From JADGRB01 sp036267635 (GTDB lineage: Bacteria; Myxococcota_A; Polyangia; Fen-1088), in assembly GCA_036267635.1 (NCBI GenBank), contig DATAVR010000047.1:62001-126000 (forward strand): DNA of 64,000 bases. Direction: 5' to 3'. The notes beneath the pieces were generated by a model. The model searched no databases. It was not told where the DNA came from and worked only from the letters and a program-made list of their open reading frames with translations. Made by a program: the position numbers and the translations under genes. Below are positions 23,075 through 31,878 of the stretch, piece after piece. Each line of letters starts with the position of its first letter. Positions within the stretch are counted from its first letter, which is position 1.

Positions 23075-24304
23075 CTAGATCTCCTCGACGATGATTTCGA
23101 ACTTGCCGTGATCGAACGGGGCTCCGGGCGGCGCCTCGACCTGGACCAGGCGCTCGCGCTTTCCCTGCCGTCGCATCTCCAGCGCGCGGTGGTGACAAAG
23201 CGGGTTGTTGCCCGGCTTGCCGAACAGGCTGAAGCCGGTCCAGGTGCAGCCGGCGCGGCAGACGTCAGCGTAGTAGCAGGTGCGGCAGTAGCCCCACAGA
23301 TCGTCGACCGTGCGGTCGCGCATGTAGCGCAGCGGGGCCGCGCGCTCCCAGATGTCCTGCAGGCTGGCGTCGCGGATGTTGCCGCCGGTCCAGGGCACGG
23401 TGTGCAGCGACGGGCAGCCTTTGATGGCGCCACTGGCCTCGATGCCGAGCGTGGTGCAGCCCGCGCCGCAGGAAGCCATATGGCCACGTTGCGAGCCGCT
23501 GCGCAGGACCGATTCGTACGGGCCGAAGTAGCCGATGTTGTTCCCTGGCCAGAGCGCGACCTTCGCCTCGTCGCAGCGCGCCTTCAGCGTGGCGAGGAGT
23601 GGAAACAGCTCCAGCAGATCCTCCGGCTGCAGCAGCAGGTCGGGCTGGTCGCCGGCGCGCCCCATCGCGACGGTGAGCTGGATCTGCCAGGCGCGCGCGC
23701 CAAAAGCGATGATCGTCTCCAGCACGTCGGGCAGCTCGCGCATCGACAGCTTGTTGATCTGGGTGTTCACCGAGAGTCCGATGCCGGCGCCTCTCAAATG
23801 CCCGGCGGCGGCGAGGGCCGACTGGTACGCGCCCGTCACGCCGCGCAGCCGATCGTGCGTCGCCTCGTTGCCGTCGATGGAGACGCTGGCGCTCTGCAGC
23901 CCTGCGGCGGCGGCGTCGCGCGCCAGGTCGGCGGTGACGCCGCGGCCGCCGGTGGTCATCGAGCACTGCATGCCGGCGTCGCGGATGGCGCGGACGATCG
24001 TGAGCCAGTCGTCACGCAGGTAAGCCTCGCCGCCGATCACGGTCACCTCGAGGACGCCGAGCGCCGCCATCTGCGCCACCAGATCGAGACAGGCGTCGGT
24101 GTCGAGCTCATCCGGGCGCGTGCGGCCGGCGCGCGAGCCGCAATGTGCGCAGGCAAGGTCGCACTTGAGCGTGATTTCCCAGACCGCGTAGATGGGCCGC
24201 CAGTGACGGTCGATGTCTCTCGCCTCCGCCGCCAGGGGGAGATGGCGCAGCGCCGGGCCGGGACGTGGGGCGATCGGCAGCGAACGTGGGCGCCCTTCAA
24301 TCAT
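23075..24304 (-). CDS. Radical SAM/SPASM domain maturase-like enzyme
   Basis: Radical S-adenosylmethionine protein of 409 aa. The [4Fe-4S] motif CDLACAHC has Cys48, Cys52 and Cys55, preceded by VWEITLK. SAM-binding stretches include VTVIGGEAYLRDDW and ASVSIDG. A C-terminal SPASM-type domain has Cys clusters for auxiliary clusters: CGAGCTT, GCPSL, and CRTCYYADVCRAGC followed by NPLCHH. Such enzymes modify ribosomally made peptides or act as sulfatase maturases. The ATG at 24304 is preferred to a TTG at 24322. It is coupled to the downstream zinc-ribbon lipoprotein gene, the obvious candidate substrate. No sulfatase gene is near. Confidence 0.88.
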   Translation of the reverse strand: MIEGRPRSLPIAPRPGPALRHLPLAAEARDIDRHWRPIYAVWEITLKCDLACAHCGSRAGRTRPDELDTDACLDLVAQMAALGVLEVTVIGGEAYLRDDWLTIVRAIRDAGMQCSMTTGGRGVTADLARDAAAAGLQSASVSIDGNEATHDRLRGVTGAYQSALAAAGHLRGAGIGLSVNTQINKLSMRELPDVLETIIAFGARAWQIQLTVAMGRAGDQPDLLLQPEDLLELFPLLATLKARCDEAKVALWPGNNIGYFGPYESVLRSGSQRGHMASCGAGCTTLGIEASGAIKGCPSLHTVPWTGGNIRDASLQDIWERAAPLRYMRDRTVDDLWGYCRTCYYADVCRAGCTWTGFSLFGKPGNNPLCHHRALEMRRQGKRERLVQVEAPPGAPFDHGKFEIIVEEI

Positions 24305-24343
24305 CGCGCCGGGTTCGAGCAATCATTGCGCCAATCCGAATCC

Positions 24344-24368
24344 GTGGGGTTTCAGGCTCATACCCCAC
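24344..24368. promoter_or_regulatory. Inverted repeat in radical SAM / phosphate transporter intergenic region
   Basis: GTGGGG and CCCCAC are separated by 13 bases within the 194-base divergent region 24305-24498. This region must hold both promoters. I see no confident -35/-10 pair and no Pho-box repeat. Confidence 0.35.
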
Positions 24369-24498
24369 TCAGCATGCGCCTTTCTCCGGGGCTGTCCCTC
24401 AGAAATCTGAGCCGGGGTGCGACGCCCGGGGAGCGTAACGAAATCGTCACCGGACGGTTGCCGGAGCGGCACGCGAGGATGGGTATTGTGCGCGCCCC

Positions 24499-26127
24499 AT
24501 GACGACAGAAGCCGCCGCGCTCGAACAACCAAAATCAGCCTCCTCCGTCCACGCCAAGATGGCCGGAAAACCCGGCAGACTCGGGATGGCCATCTTCGGC
24601 ATCGCGCTCACCGTCGGGATCGGGTACGCGGGATCGCAGCTGCTCTCCGACCTCGCGGACGTGCATCCGACCTCGATGATGCCGTTCATCTTGCTCGGAA
24701 TCGCGCTGCTGGTGGCGCTGGGCTTCGAGTTCGTGAACGGGTTTCACGACACCGCCAACGCGGTCGCCACCGTCATCTACACGCACACGCTCAGCCCGCA
24801 GATCGCGGTGGTCTGGTCGGGGATGTGGAACTTCATCGGCGTCCTGGTGTCGACGGGCGCCGTCGCGTTCGGGATCATTTCGTTGCTGCCCGTCGAGCTG
24901 ATCTTGCAGGTCGGCGGCGGCGCCGGCTTCGCGATGGTGTTCGCGCTCTTGACCGCGGCGATCATCTGGAACCTCGGCACCTGGTACTTCGGGCTGCCGT
25001 CGTCGAGCTCGCACACCTTGATCGGTTCGGTCATCGGCGTCGGCCTGGCCAACCAGTTCATGCGGGCCAGCACCGGCACCGCCACCAGCGGCGTCGACTG
25101 GCACCAGGCCTCGAACATCGGCAAGTCGCTGCTGATTTCGCCGTTGGTCGGGTTCGCCGCCGCCGGGTTGCTCCTCCTGACGATGCGGATGGTGGTCAAG
25201 AACAAGGCCCTCTATCAGGCCCCGGTGGGCGAGGCGCCGCCGCCGTTCTACATCCGCTGCTTGTTGCTCCTCACCTGCACGGGCGTCAGCTTCGCGCACG
25301 GCTCGAACGACGGGCAGAAGGGGATGGGCCTCATCATGCTCATCCTCATCGGCACCGTCCCGACCGCTTACGCGCTCAACCACGCCGTGTCGGCCAAGGA
25401 GTCGCAGGACTTCATCGCCGTCTCTGCGCAGAGCGCCGAGACGCTGGGGCGCTACGCCGACGCCAGCGTGGCCGTCGCCGGCGACGGTCGCGCCGAGGTG
25501 ACCAATTACGTGCGCAGCCGCCAGCTCGAGGCGACCACCGTCCCCGGGCTGCGCAACCTGGTCTCGGCGGTTGGTCACGACATGTCCGTCTACAAAGAGC
25601 TGCGCAACGTCCCGGTCACGAAGACGCGCAACTTCCGCAACGACATGTATCTCATCAGCGAGGCGCTGCGCATGATGGACAAGGCGCACCTTCCGGCCGT
25701 CAGCCCCGCCGATGCCGAGGTGCTCAAGAACTACCGCAAGCACCTCGACAAGGCGACCAAGTTCATCCCCAGCTGGGTCAAAGTGGCGGTCGCCATCGCG
25801 CTCGGCCTGGGGACGATGATCGGCTGGAAGCGGATCGTCGTCACCGTCGGCGAGAAGATCGGCAAGGACCACCTCACCTACGCGCAGGGCGCCGCCGCCG
25901 AGCTCACCGCGATGGTCACCATCGGCGCCGCCGACGTGTTCGGCCTGCCGGTCAGCACGACGCACGTGCTCTCGTCCGGCGTGGCCGGCACGATGGCCGC
26001 CAACAAGACCGGCCTGCAGTGGGGCACCGTCCGCAACCTGCTCATGGCCTGGGTGTTGACGCTGCCGGTGTCGATCCTGCTCTCGGGCACGCTCTTCTGG
26101 GCCTTCTCGCGGATGAGCGGCAACTAG
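24499..26127 (+). CDS. pit: Inorganic phosphate transporter, PiT family
   Basis: Inner-membrane low-affinity phosphate transporter driven by cation symport, 542 aa. The duplicated PiT signatures are present: GFHDTANAVATVIYTH in the first half and GLPVSTTHVLSSGVAGTM in the second, with GLPSSSSHTLIGSVIG and FAHGSNDGQKGMG between. About ten membrane helices are visible, with a hydrophilic loop of about 140 residues (TLGRYADASVAVAGDGRAE to HLDKATKFIPSW) in the middle. The ATG at 24499 is used. It appears monocistronic; no pho or phoU-like gene is adjacent. Confidence 0.95.
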   Translation: MTTEAAALEQPKSASSVHAKMAGKPGRLGMAIFGIALTVGIGYAGSQLLSDLADVHPTSMMPFILLGIALLVALGFEFVNGFHDTANAVATVIYTHTLSPQIAVVWSGMWNFIGVLVSTGAVAFGIISLLPVELILQVGGGAGFAMVFALLTAAIIWNLGTWYFGLPSSSSHTLIGSVIGVGLANQFMRASTGTATSGVDWHQASNIGKSLLISPLVGFAAAGLLLLTMRMVVKNKALYQAPVGEAPPPFYIRCLLLLTCTGVSFAHGSNDGQKGMGLIMLILIGTVPTAYALNHAVSAKESQDFIAVSAQSAETLGRYADASVAVAGDGRAEVTNYVRSRQLEATTVPGLRNLVSAVGHDMSVYKELRNVPVTKTRNFRNDMYLISEALRMMDKAHLPAVSPADAEVLKNYRKHLDKATKFIPSWVKVAVAIALGLGTMIGWKRIVVTVGEKIGKDHLTYAQGAAAELTAMVTIGAADVFGLPVSTTHVLSSGVAGTMAANKTGLQWGTVRNLLMAWVLTLPVSILLSGTLFWAFSRMSGN

Positions 26128-26167
26128 CCGCGCAGGCCGCGCGCGGGCGCGGTATCCTCGGCCACCG

Positions 26168-28192
26168 GTGGCCGTGGCTGCACCCGAACGGCCGGCGGGG
26201 GTCCCGGAGGACGGCCTCTGGAATCCCGACGCCGGCAGCTGGGAAGTCTCCCGGCGGAGCGCGCAAGGTGCGCGCGAAGGGGAGTGTCTGTTCTACCGGC
26301 GTGACGGCAGCTTGCACTCGCGCTGCCGGTTCGTCGCCGGCGTGCAGGAGGGCCCCTTCGTCCTGTTCCACCCCGACGGGCGCGTGGCGCGAGAAGGGAC
26401 CTTCGCGGCCGGACGTATCGAGGGGATCGTCTCGGCTTACGCCGGTGACGGAGCGGGGGCCGAGCCGCTGCGGGCCTGCTGCGTCCCCGAGGCAGCGGTG
26501 CGACTCGACATCCGTTACGAAGACGGAAGCCTGGTGCAGGAGGTCTTCTACGACGTCGAGGGGCGGCCAATTCTCTCCGACGGCCGCCCCTGGCCGCCGC
26601 GCCCGCCCGGCGTCGCCGACGACGCCGAGTATGACGAGGCGGGCGTGCGCTGGGTGCGCCGGCGGCCCGAGCTGCACCGTTTCTGGACGGAGACCGGCGC
26701 GCCGACGGCCGAGACCGAATTCGTGCGCGGCTTCCGCCGGGTCGCGCGGACCTTCGACGCCGCCGGACGAATCGCCGAGGCGTGCGAATTTTCAGAAGAC
26801 GGCGCGCGCCACGGTGACTTCGTCCGGCGCTTTCCTGCGGAGGCGGAGAGCCTCTACGCCGACCCACGCATCCGCGAGGAGCGGGGGACGTTCGAGCGCG
26901 GGCAGGCGGTGGGGAGCTGGACGTTCCTCGACGCCGGCGAGCGCGAGGTGCGCACGGTGGTGCGTGGCTCGGCGTTCGCCGACGGGGCCGAGGCGATCTC
27001 GCCCGCGTTCGCAGCGGGCGACCACTTGCCACAGATCGACTGGTGGGCCCTGGCCGGCGCCCTGCGCGCGGAGGGGCGCGTGCGCGAGGGGCTGTGCGCC
27101 GCGGCGCGCGGGGCGGTGCGCGACCGAGATCGCGCCGCGCTCGAGCGCGCGCTCGGCGCCGACGTCGTCGCGTTGGCACCGGCGCTGGCCGAACAGCGGG
27201 GCGAGGCGCTCGTTCAATCGGTCGAGGTGACCGTGGCGTCGATCCTCGACGGGCTCGTCTGTGGGGCCGACCCGGCGTCGGCCTTTCGCGCGCTGGCGGC
27301 GGTGTTGCCGGGGGCCAGCGCCGCGGCCTCCGACTTCGTGGCGGCGTCGTTGCTGCTGGCGCCCCAGCGGCGGATGACCCATCTCACCCGCGCGCTCGTC
27401 CGCTTCCAGCATGGCGACGAGCGCGGCGCCCGCGCCGACATCGAGATCGTCGCCGCTGAAGCGTCCGAGGTGGCGGCCTCGCTCGCCGGCTACCTGGGCG
27501 CGGCCTTGCGTCCGTTCGAGTTTTGGCCCGCCCGCGAGCCCCTGGTGCCCGACCCGGCGCTGGCCGACGTGGGCGCGGGCCTGGTGCGCGATCTCGCCGA
27601 GGTCCAGGCGGCGATCGCCGTCTACGCGACCCGGCTCAGGCGCGTGCGCGAAGCAGTCCGGGCGCTCGTCGGACCAGACGCCGCGCCGGTCTGGATGCCG
27701 CCCGACCTTTCGGCGCTCATTCCTGGCGGCGCCGTTCCCCTCCGGCGTGCGCGCCTCGCCGTCGACCTGGGCGGCGGCGAGACGGTCGAAGCGGAGATCG
27801 ACGAAGAGATCACGACCGACCGGCTGGGCGTCCCGGCCTTGCTCGGCGAAGCGCAGGCCGACTGGGGCGCGCTCAGCTGGCTCTGCTGGTCGGTGGGGCT
27901 CGAGCGGGTCGCGTTGCCCGAGGCACTGGCCGAGCCTCCGCTTTTCGCCGTGGCGATGAAGACGATCGTGACCCGTTGTTGGCGCGCGCAGGATCGCCTG
28001 AACACGGGCGGCCTGCTCGCGCGCACGAACGGCGTCCCCGGCTTCACCTGGGAGGGGCAGGATATCGACCTGCTGCCGCAGCAGCTCGCCCAGACCGTGG
28101 CCGAGGAGTATCTGCGCGCGCGGTCGGCGTTCCTCTGGCTCGCCAGCCCCGAGGTCGCTTCACCGTTTCAGGTCGATCTGCGCGGCGGGTAG
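26168..28192 (+). CDS. MORN-like repeat protein with a large unknown C-terminal region
   Basis: Uncharacterised protein of 674 aa, apparently cytoplasmic (no signal peptide). The first 270 residues hold MORN or YwqK-type beta-hairpin repeats: GECLFYRRDGSLHSRCRFVAG, GPFVLFHPDGRVAREGTFAAG, LDIRYEDGSLVQEVFYDVEG, RFWTETGAPTAETEFVRG and RTFDAAGRIAEACEFSEDG. The rest is Ala/Arg/Glu-rich and mostly helical, with a beta-rich segment around residues 510-550 and conserved-looking tryptophans (WGALSWLCWSVG). A GTG at 26168 is used. It lies 40 bases after the phosphate transporter gene on the same strand. Function unknown. Confidence 0.75.
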   Translation: MAVAAPERPAGVPEDGLWNPDAGSWEVSRRSAQGAREGECLFYRRDGSLHSRCRFVAGVQEGPFVLFHPDGRVAREGTFAAGRIEGIVSAYAGDGAGAEPLRACCVPEAAVRLDIRYEDGSLVQEVFYDVEGRPILSDGRPWPPRPPGVADDAEYDEAGVRWVRRRPELHRFWTETGAPTAETEFVRGFRRVARTFDAAGRIAEACEFSEDGARHGDFVRRFPAEAESLYADPRIREERGTFERGQAVGSWTFLDAGEREVRTVVRGSAFADGAEAISPAFAAGDHLPQIDWWALAGALRAEGRVREGLCAAARGAVRDRDRAALERALGADVVALAPALAEQRGEALVQSVEVTVASILDGLVCGADPASAFRALAAVLPGASAAASDFVAASLLLAPQRRMTHLTRALVRFQHGDERGARADIEIVAAEASEVAASLAGYLGAALRPFEFWPAREPLVPDPALADVGAGLVRDLAEVQAAIAVYATRLRRVREAVRALVGPDAAPVWMPPDLSALIPGGAVPLRRARLAVDLGGGETVEAEIDEEITTDRLGVPALLGEAQADWGALSWLCWSVGLERVALPEALAEPPLFAVAMKTIVTRCWRAQDRLNTGGLLARTNGVPGFTWEGQDIDLLPQQLAQTVAEEYLRARSAFLWLASPEVASPFQVDLRGG

Positions 28193-28200
28193 CCCGCGGT

Positions 28201-29469
28201 TCAGCGGGCGGGAGGCGACGCGGCCGCGGGGGCCTCCGGCGCGGCGGCCGCCTCCGAAGCAGCCAGCCGTTGCCGCCAGCGCGCAGCCTCGGCGTTGTGC
28301 GGATCGCGGCGGAGGAGATCGCGATAGGCCCGCGCTGCCTCCGCCCAACGCCCCTCGGTGAACAGCCGATCGGCGTGGGCGCCGGGTGACTCTGCTCTCG
28401 GCTTGACGGCGGACCTGGCCTGCGCGCTGTCGTCAGCCTTGTCCTTCGCTTCCGCGCGGCCTGCCTCGTCCGCTTCCGCGACGGGCGCGGATGGGGCCGC
28501 GGCCGGGGCGGGCGCCGACGCGGCCGGCGCGCGCTCGAGCTCGGTGGGCAGGCCGGGTGAGTCCGCTTTCTCCGTTCTTTTGGCCGTGGCGGCGTGGGCC
28601 GGCGATGGCTCCGCGCCGGCACCGCCCGAGACGCTGCCCTTGCCGGCGCGTAGGCGGGCTACGTCTCCGAGCGACGTCTCTTCGTCGCGCGCGGGTCCGC
28701 CCCGTGGCGGCGGTGGCGGCGCGAACTCACGCTTGGCCATCTTGGGCGCCGGCGGCGCCACTGGCCTGTTTTCCGCCGCCATCACGTCGTCGACCGCCGG
28801 TGACTTGGCGTGCGCGGGCCCGGCGCCGCTCCCCTTGGCCAAGCCACCGAGCGCGCCGAAGCCGTCAGCCGGGGCCGCACGGCGGCGCTGCGCCGGATGC
28901 TCCGCGATCGAACGGGTCGCCGGTGATCCTTGGAGATCCGGCGCCAGCGCTTCCCTCTTGCGCTGCTTCGCCGCTTGGCTCTCCTCCTTTGCTTCAGGCT
29001 GGGCGGTGCCCTCGGCGGCCGGCGCGACCGGCGGCTCCGCGGGCGTCGGCTGGATCGCCTGCCGCCCGAGCTCAACGGTCTTGGCGGGCTCGAGGAAGAC
29101 CTTGCTCGCCAGCACCACCACCGCGACCGCGCCGATGGTGGCGAATGTCGGCAGGGTCCAGCGCGCGCGCAACCGCTCCCAGAGCGACCGCCGCGCGGGA
29201 ACGGCGCGCGCCTCGATCGGCTGCGGCTGCTTGGCCGCGACGGCCGCGGCCGCGGCGCGCAGGATCGCCTGGTGTGCACGCGCGGGCGGCGCATCCTCGT
29301 CGAGCGCGCGGCGGGCGGCGACACGCGTGGCCCGGAACTCCGCCAGCTCGGCCCGGCAGCTCGGGCAATCCGCCAGGTGCGCCTCGATGGCCGCACGGTC
29401 CTCGCCCGGCAGCTCTCCATAAAGGAGCTCCATCATGTGCGCCGAGACCTCTTCGCAACCGGTCGCCAT
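28201..29469 (-). CDS. Zinc-finger anti-sigma factor with TPR-like C-terminus
   Basis: Membrane-bound anti-sigma factor of 422 aa for the ECF sigma encoded just upstream. The N-terminal ZAS/zf-HC2 motif has CEEVSAHMMELLYGELP followed by HLADCPSCRAEL. One membrane helix lies at about residues 112-132 (FATIGAVAVVVLASKVFL). The long periplasmic region is Ala/Pro/Lys/Glu-rich with little predicted order, ending in a TPR-like pair of helices (HADRLFTEGRWAEAARAYRDLL, DPHNAEAARWRQRLAA). Its ATG lies five bases after the sigma gene stop. The length is well above ordinary ZAS anti-sigmas (about 80-250 aa). Confidence 0.88.
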   Translation of the reverse strand: MATGCEEVSAHMMELLYGELPGEDRAAIEAHLADCPSCRAELAEFRATRVAARRALDEDAPPARAHQAILRAAAAAVAAKQPQPIEARAVPARRSLWERLRARWTLPTFATIGAVAVVVLASKVFLEPAKTVELGRQAIQPTPAEPPVAPAAEGTAQPEAKEESQAAKQRKREALAPDLQGSPATRSIAEHPAQRRRAAPADGFGALGGLAKGSGAGPAHAKSPAVDDVMAAENRPVAPPAPKMAKREFAPPPPPRGGPARDEETSLGDVARLRAGKGSVSGGAGAEPSPAHAATAKRTEKADSPGLPTELERAPAASAPAPAAAPSAPVAEADEAGRAEAKDKADDSAQARSAVKPRAESPGAHADRLFTEGRWAEAARAYRDLLRRDPHNAEAARWRQRLAASEAAAAPEAPAAASPPAR

Positions 29470-29474
29470 CGTCC

Positions 29475-30134
29475 TTATCCTGACCCCGTCGATTCTGCCG
29501 CGTCTCGTCCGCCGTTGCCGACGTCACCGAGATCGGCGAGCGCCACGCGCAGCTTCTCGAGCGCGTAGCGCATCCGGCTCTTCACCGTCGGCTCGGACAC
29601 GCCCACCGCGGACGCGATCTCGGCGAACGGCATCTCCATCACCTCTCGCATCAGGAAGACCTCTCGCTGGTCGTCGGGCAACGCCGCCACCGCGCGATCG
29701 ATGCGCACCGCCGCCTCGCGCCCGGCCACCACCGTGTCAGTCGCCGGTCCGGGGGCGGCGATCCGCTCGTGCAGCGTGGCGGTCTCTGCCTCGCCGTCGG
29801 TCGGGCCGTCCATCGACGGCGATGGCGATGGCGACCCCGATCCCCGCACGGCGCTCCGTCGCGCGCGATCGATGCAGAGGTTGCGCGCGATGGTGTAGAG
29901 CCAGGTCGAGAACTTTGCTTGCCCCTTCCAGGCCGGCCCCGACTCCTGGGCGTCGCGCACCACCCGCAAGAACACCTCCTGCAACAAATCCTCCGCCGCT
30001 TCGGCGTCGCGCACGAAGCGGCGGAGGAAGCTCCAGATCGGCTTTTCGTACCGGGCGAGGAGTTTTTCGAACGCGCGCACCTCGCCTCCTCGGTAGGCCG
30101 CCAGCAGCTGTTCGTCCGAAGCGTCGCCGTCCAC
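29475..30134 (-). CDS. ECF-type RNA polymerase sigma factor
   Basis: Sigma-70 family factor, 219 aa. Region 2: FEKLLARYEKPIWSFLRRFV, DAEDLLQEVFLRV-type core (AAEDLLQEVFLRVVRDAQ) and FSTWLYTIARNLCIDRARR. Region 4: LPDDQREVFLMREVMEMPF, EIASAVGVSEPTVKSRMRYALEKLR. A 40-residue Ser/Pro/Thr/Asp-rich insertion separates them. The start is a GTG at 30134. It is followed five bases later by its zinc anti-sigma gene and preceded by an exported protein gene on the same strand, 22 bases upstream. Very likely it responds to an envelope signal relayed by the anti-sigma. Confidence 0.93.
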   Translation of the reverse strand: MDGDASDEQLLAAYRGGEVRAFEKLLARYEKPIWSFLRRFVRDAEAAEDLLQEVFLRVVRDAQESGPAWKGQAKFSTWLYTIARNLCIDRARRSAVRGSGSPSPSPSMDGPTDGEAETATLHERIAAPGPATDTVVAGREAAVRIDRAVAALPDDQREVFLMREVMEMPFAEIASAVGVSEPTVKSRMRYALEKLRVALADLGDVGNGGRDAAESTGSG

Positions 30135-30156
30135 CAGGACGGCATCCTCGCTGCCT

Positions 30157-31149
30157 CTAGCGCCAGCTGCAAGAGCGCCGCCATCCGGGGGGAGGCGCCG
30201 CGTAGCGGCCGTCGGTGGCGGGGAACGGATCGGCCGTGTTGCGCAGGTCGGCGTCGTCCGCGCAGGTCGGCGGACTGTCGACGGGGATCCCCATCGCCAA
30301 GAGGCCGTCGTGATCGTTGTAGTGGGCGCCGAGCAGCGCGGCCGGGCGGCTGGAGCTGGCGCGCACGAACTCGACCTCGTAGATCGGCGAGCTCACCGCC
30401 TCGCCGTATTCGGTGCCGAGCCCGGGCCGTGACCGCTTGGCCGGCGCGGCTTGCGAGGCGGCGTCGGCGGCGGGTGCCGCCTCGGCCCGGCGGCCCAGGT
30501 CGCCGCCTCCTTTGCCCTCGGCCGAGGCGTGCGACGAGGCAGGCGGCGGCCCGTACGACTTGTCCCGCATCCCGCCCCCCGACGAATAGTCGTCGTAAGA
30601 GCGCTCCGATTCAGGGAGCTCGTACGGGCGGCGGGGGTAGTAGACCGGCGGCGGCGGCGGAACGTAGCGCTCGGGGAAGACGGCGACGCCGATGACACCC
30701 ACTTCGCGTGCGTTGCCGGTGCGCGCGGCGTAGGAATCGGGGACCGAGGAGAAGCGGAACGCGGCCGCCTGGCTGTGCGAGATCCGCCAGCCGTCGATGT
30801 CGACCGAGCCCCAGGCGGGGATGAGGTAACCGCGCTTGCCGCGGAAGTCTGCCGGCCGCCCGTCGATGGCGTCGCGACCGTCGACCGACACGACCGCTTC
30901 TACGCGGCGGCCGGAGTGGTTGGCCACGCGGAGCGTGTAGCGGGCGCCCAGCTGGCCGAGCACGTAGGTGCCGCCGCCGTACTCGTACGTCGCCGCCGGA
31001 ACGCCGTCAATCAGCACCGTCATCTCGTAGCCGGCGGCGCGGTCGCGCAACGGCTGCCCGCCGGGGAGAGGTGACGCTGCGCATGAGTCTGCGGCCAGCA
31101 AGAGAGAGCCGATTCCGAACAGCGTGGTGAACATTGTGCGCCTGGTCAT
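30157..31149 (-). CDS. Exported protein of a conserved uncharacterised family
   Basis: Secreted protein of 330 aa with signal peptide MTRRTMFTTLFGIGSLLLAADSCA. The N-terminal domain has a strand-rich conserved core (YEYGGGTYVLGQLGARYTLRV, VSVDGRDAIDG, GYLIPAWGSVDIDGWR, AAFRFSSVPDSYAARTG, VGVIGVAVFPE), a pattern I recall from an uncharacterised bacterial family. A Pro/Gly/Ser-rich middle leads to a C-terminal motif (YEVEFVRASSSRPAALLGAHYND). The ATG at 31149 has AGGAGG nine bases upstream, a strong ribosome site, and it heads the operon with the sigma and anti-sigma genes. It may be the sensed or regulated envelope component. Confidence 0.75.
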   Translation of the reverse strand: MTRRTMFTTLFGIGSLLLAADSCAASPLPGGQPLRDRAAGYEMTVLIDGVPAATYEYGGGTYVLGQLGARYTLRVANHSGRRVEAVVSVDGRDAIDGRPADFRGKRGYLIPAWGSVDIDGWRISHSQAAAFRFSSVPDSYAARTGNAREVGVIGVAVFPERYVPPPPPVYYPRRPYELPESERSYDDYSSGGGMRDKSYGPPPASSHASAEGKGGGDLGRRAEAAPAADAASQAAPAKRSRPGLGTEYGEAVSSPIYEVEFVRASSSRPAALLGAHYNDHDGLLAMGIPVDSPPTCADDADLRNTADPFPATDGRYAAPPPGWRRSCSWR

Positions 31150-31271
31150 GTGAAGCCTCCTGGTTGTTCGGACGCACGGCCGAGCCAAAAGATCTCGGCA
31201 TTAACCTTTTCCCGCCGGATCGGGTCATTGCAGCGAAGGCACGAAACAAAAGCTACGAAAGGAGACAGTTC

Positions 31272-31802
31272 ATGCGCACCGACATCCAGACCTCCGACAC
31301 CCACATCTCGACCTCGCGTCCCCGCCGGCGGTCGTGGTTGCTCCTCATCCCGGCGCTGGCGGTCCTGGGAATCACTGGCGGGGTTTACACCTCGGCCGAG
31401 GCCCAGACGGCCGAGACGATGGACGCCGGTCCGGGCGGCGGTTTCGGCGCCCGCCGGCTCGAGCGGCTGCTCGACAAGGTGAACGCGACGGCCGGTCAAC
31501 GCAGCCAGATCGAGGCGATCTGGAACGGCCTGCGGCCGCAGCTGAAGTCATTCCATCAACAGCACGAGGCGGTGCACCAGCAGATCGCCGCCGCCCTCTC
31601 CGCGCCGACGATCAACCCGGACACGGTCGAGCAGCTGCGCAAGCAGGCGATGGGCATCGCCGACCAGATGTCGTCGACGTTCACCCAGGGCCTCGTGCAG
31701 ACGGCGCAGGTGCTGACGCCCGACCAGCGCAAGCAAGCGGCGGCCGCCATCGCTGCAGCGAAGGGCCGCTTCCAGCACCGCCACGGCATGATGGGGCAGT
31801 AG
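31272..31802 (+). CDS. Spy/CpxP-like periplasmic protein
   Basis: Predicted exported helical protein of 176 aa resembling the Spy/CpxP (LTXXQ) chaperone and metal-resistance family. An Arg-rich N-terminus precedes a membrane or signal helix (WLLLIPALAVLGITGGVYTSAEAQ). The two characteristic helical motifs are ATAGQRSQIEAIWNGLRPQL and LTPDQRKQAAAAIAAAKGR, and the tail is His/Met-rich (FQHRHGMMGQ), possibly metal-binding. AAAGGAGA lies eight bases before the ATG. It is divergent from the sigma operon's exported protein gene at 31149, so both may share envelope-stress control. Confidence 0.8.
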   Translation: MRTDIQTSDTHISTSRPRRRSWLLLIPALAVLGITGGVYTSAEAQTAETMDAGPGGGFGARRLERLLDKVNATAGQRSQIEAIWNGLRPQLKSFHQQHEAVHQQIAAALSAPTINPDTVEQLRKQAMGIADQMSSTFTQGLVQTAQVLTPDQRKQAAAAIAAAKGRFQHRHGMMGQ

Positions 31803-31836
31803 CGAACGCGTCCGCTCGATTTCGGGACGACTCACC

Positions 31837-31878
31837 AACGGCTCCGGCGTCTAGGACGTCGGGGCCGTTTTCGTTTTT
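31837..31878 (+). terminator. Intrinsic terminator, probably bidirectional
   Basis: A 15-bp hairpin arm (31837-31851) pairs with 31855-31869 at 13 of 15 positions around a 3-base loop, followed by TTCGTTTTT. It lies 35 bases after the Spy-like gene. It is the clearest intrinsic terminator in the window. Confidence 0.85.

Noticed and set aside
23075..24304. Anaerobic sulfatase-maturating enzyme
   Set aside because: The SPASM cysteines fit in general, but no sulfatase gene is near and the adjacent gene is a better partner candidate.
24417..27230. A 937-codon open frame and many other long frames antisense or out of phase with real genes
   Set aside because: In DNA this rich in G+C at third positions, shadow frames stay open by chance. 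Their products are Arg/Pro/Ala/Gly-rich with no domains, and they overlap genes with clear motifs (here PiT and the MORN-like protein).
31220..31271. GGCACGAAACAAAAGC as a sigma-54 promoter for the Spy-like gene
   Set aside because: The GG to GC distance is 12 bases rather than the required ten, and the element is too close to the ribosome binding site.
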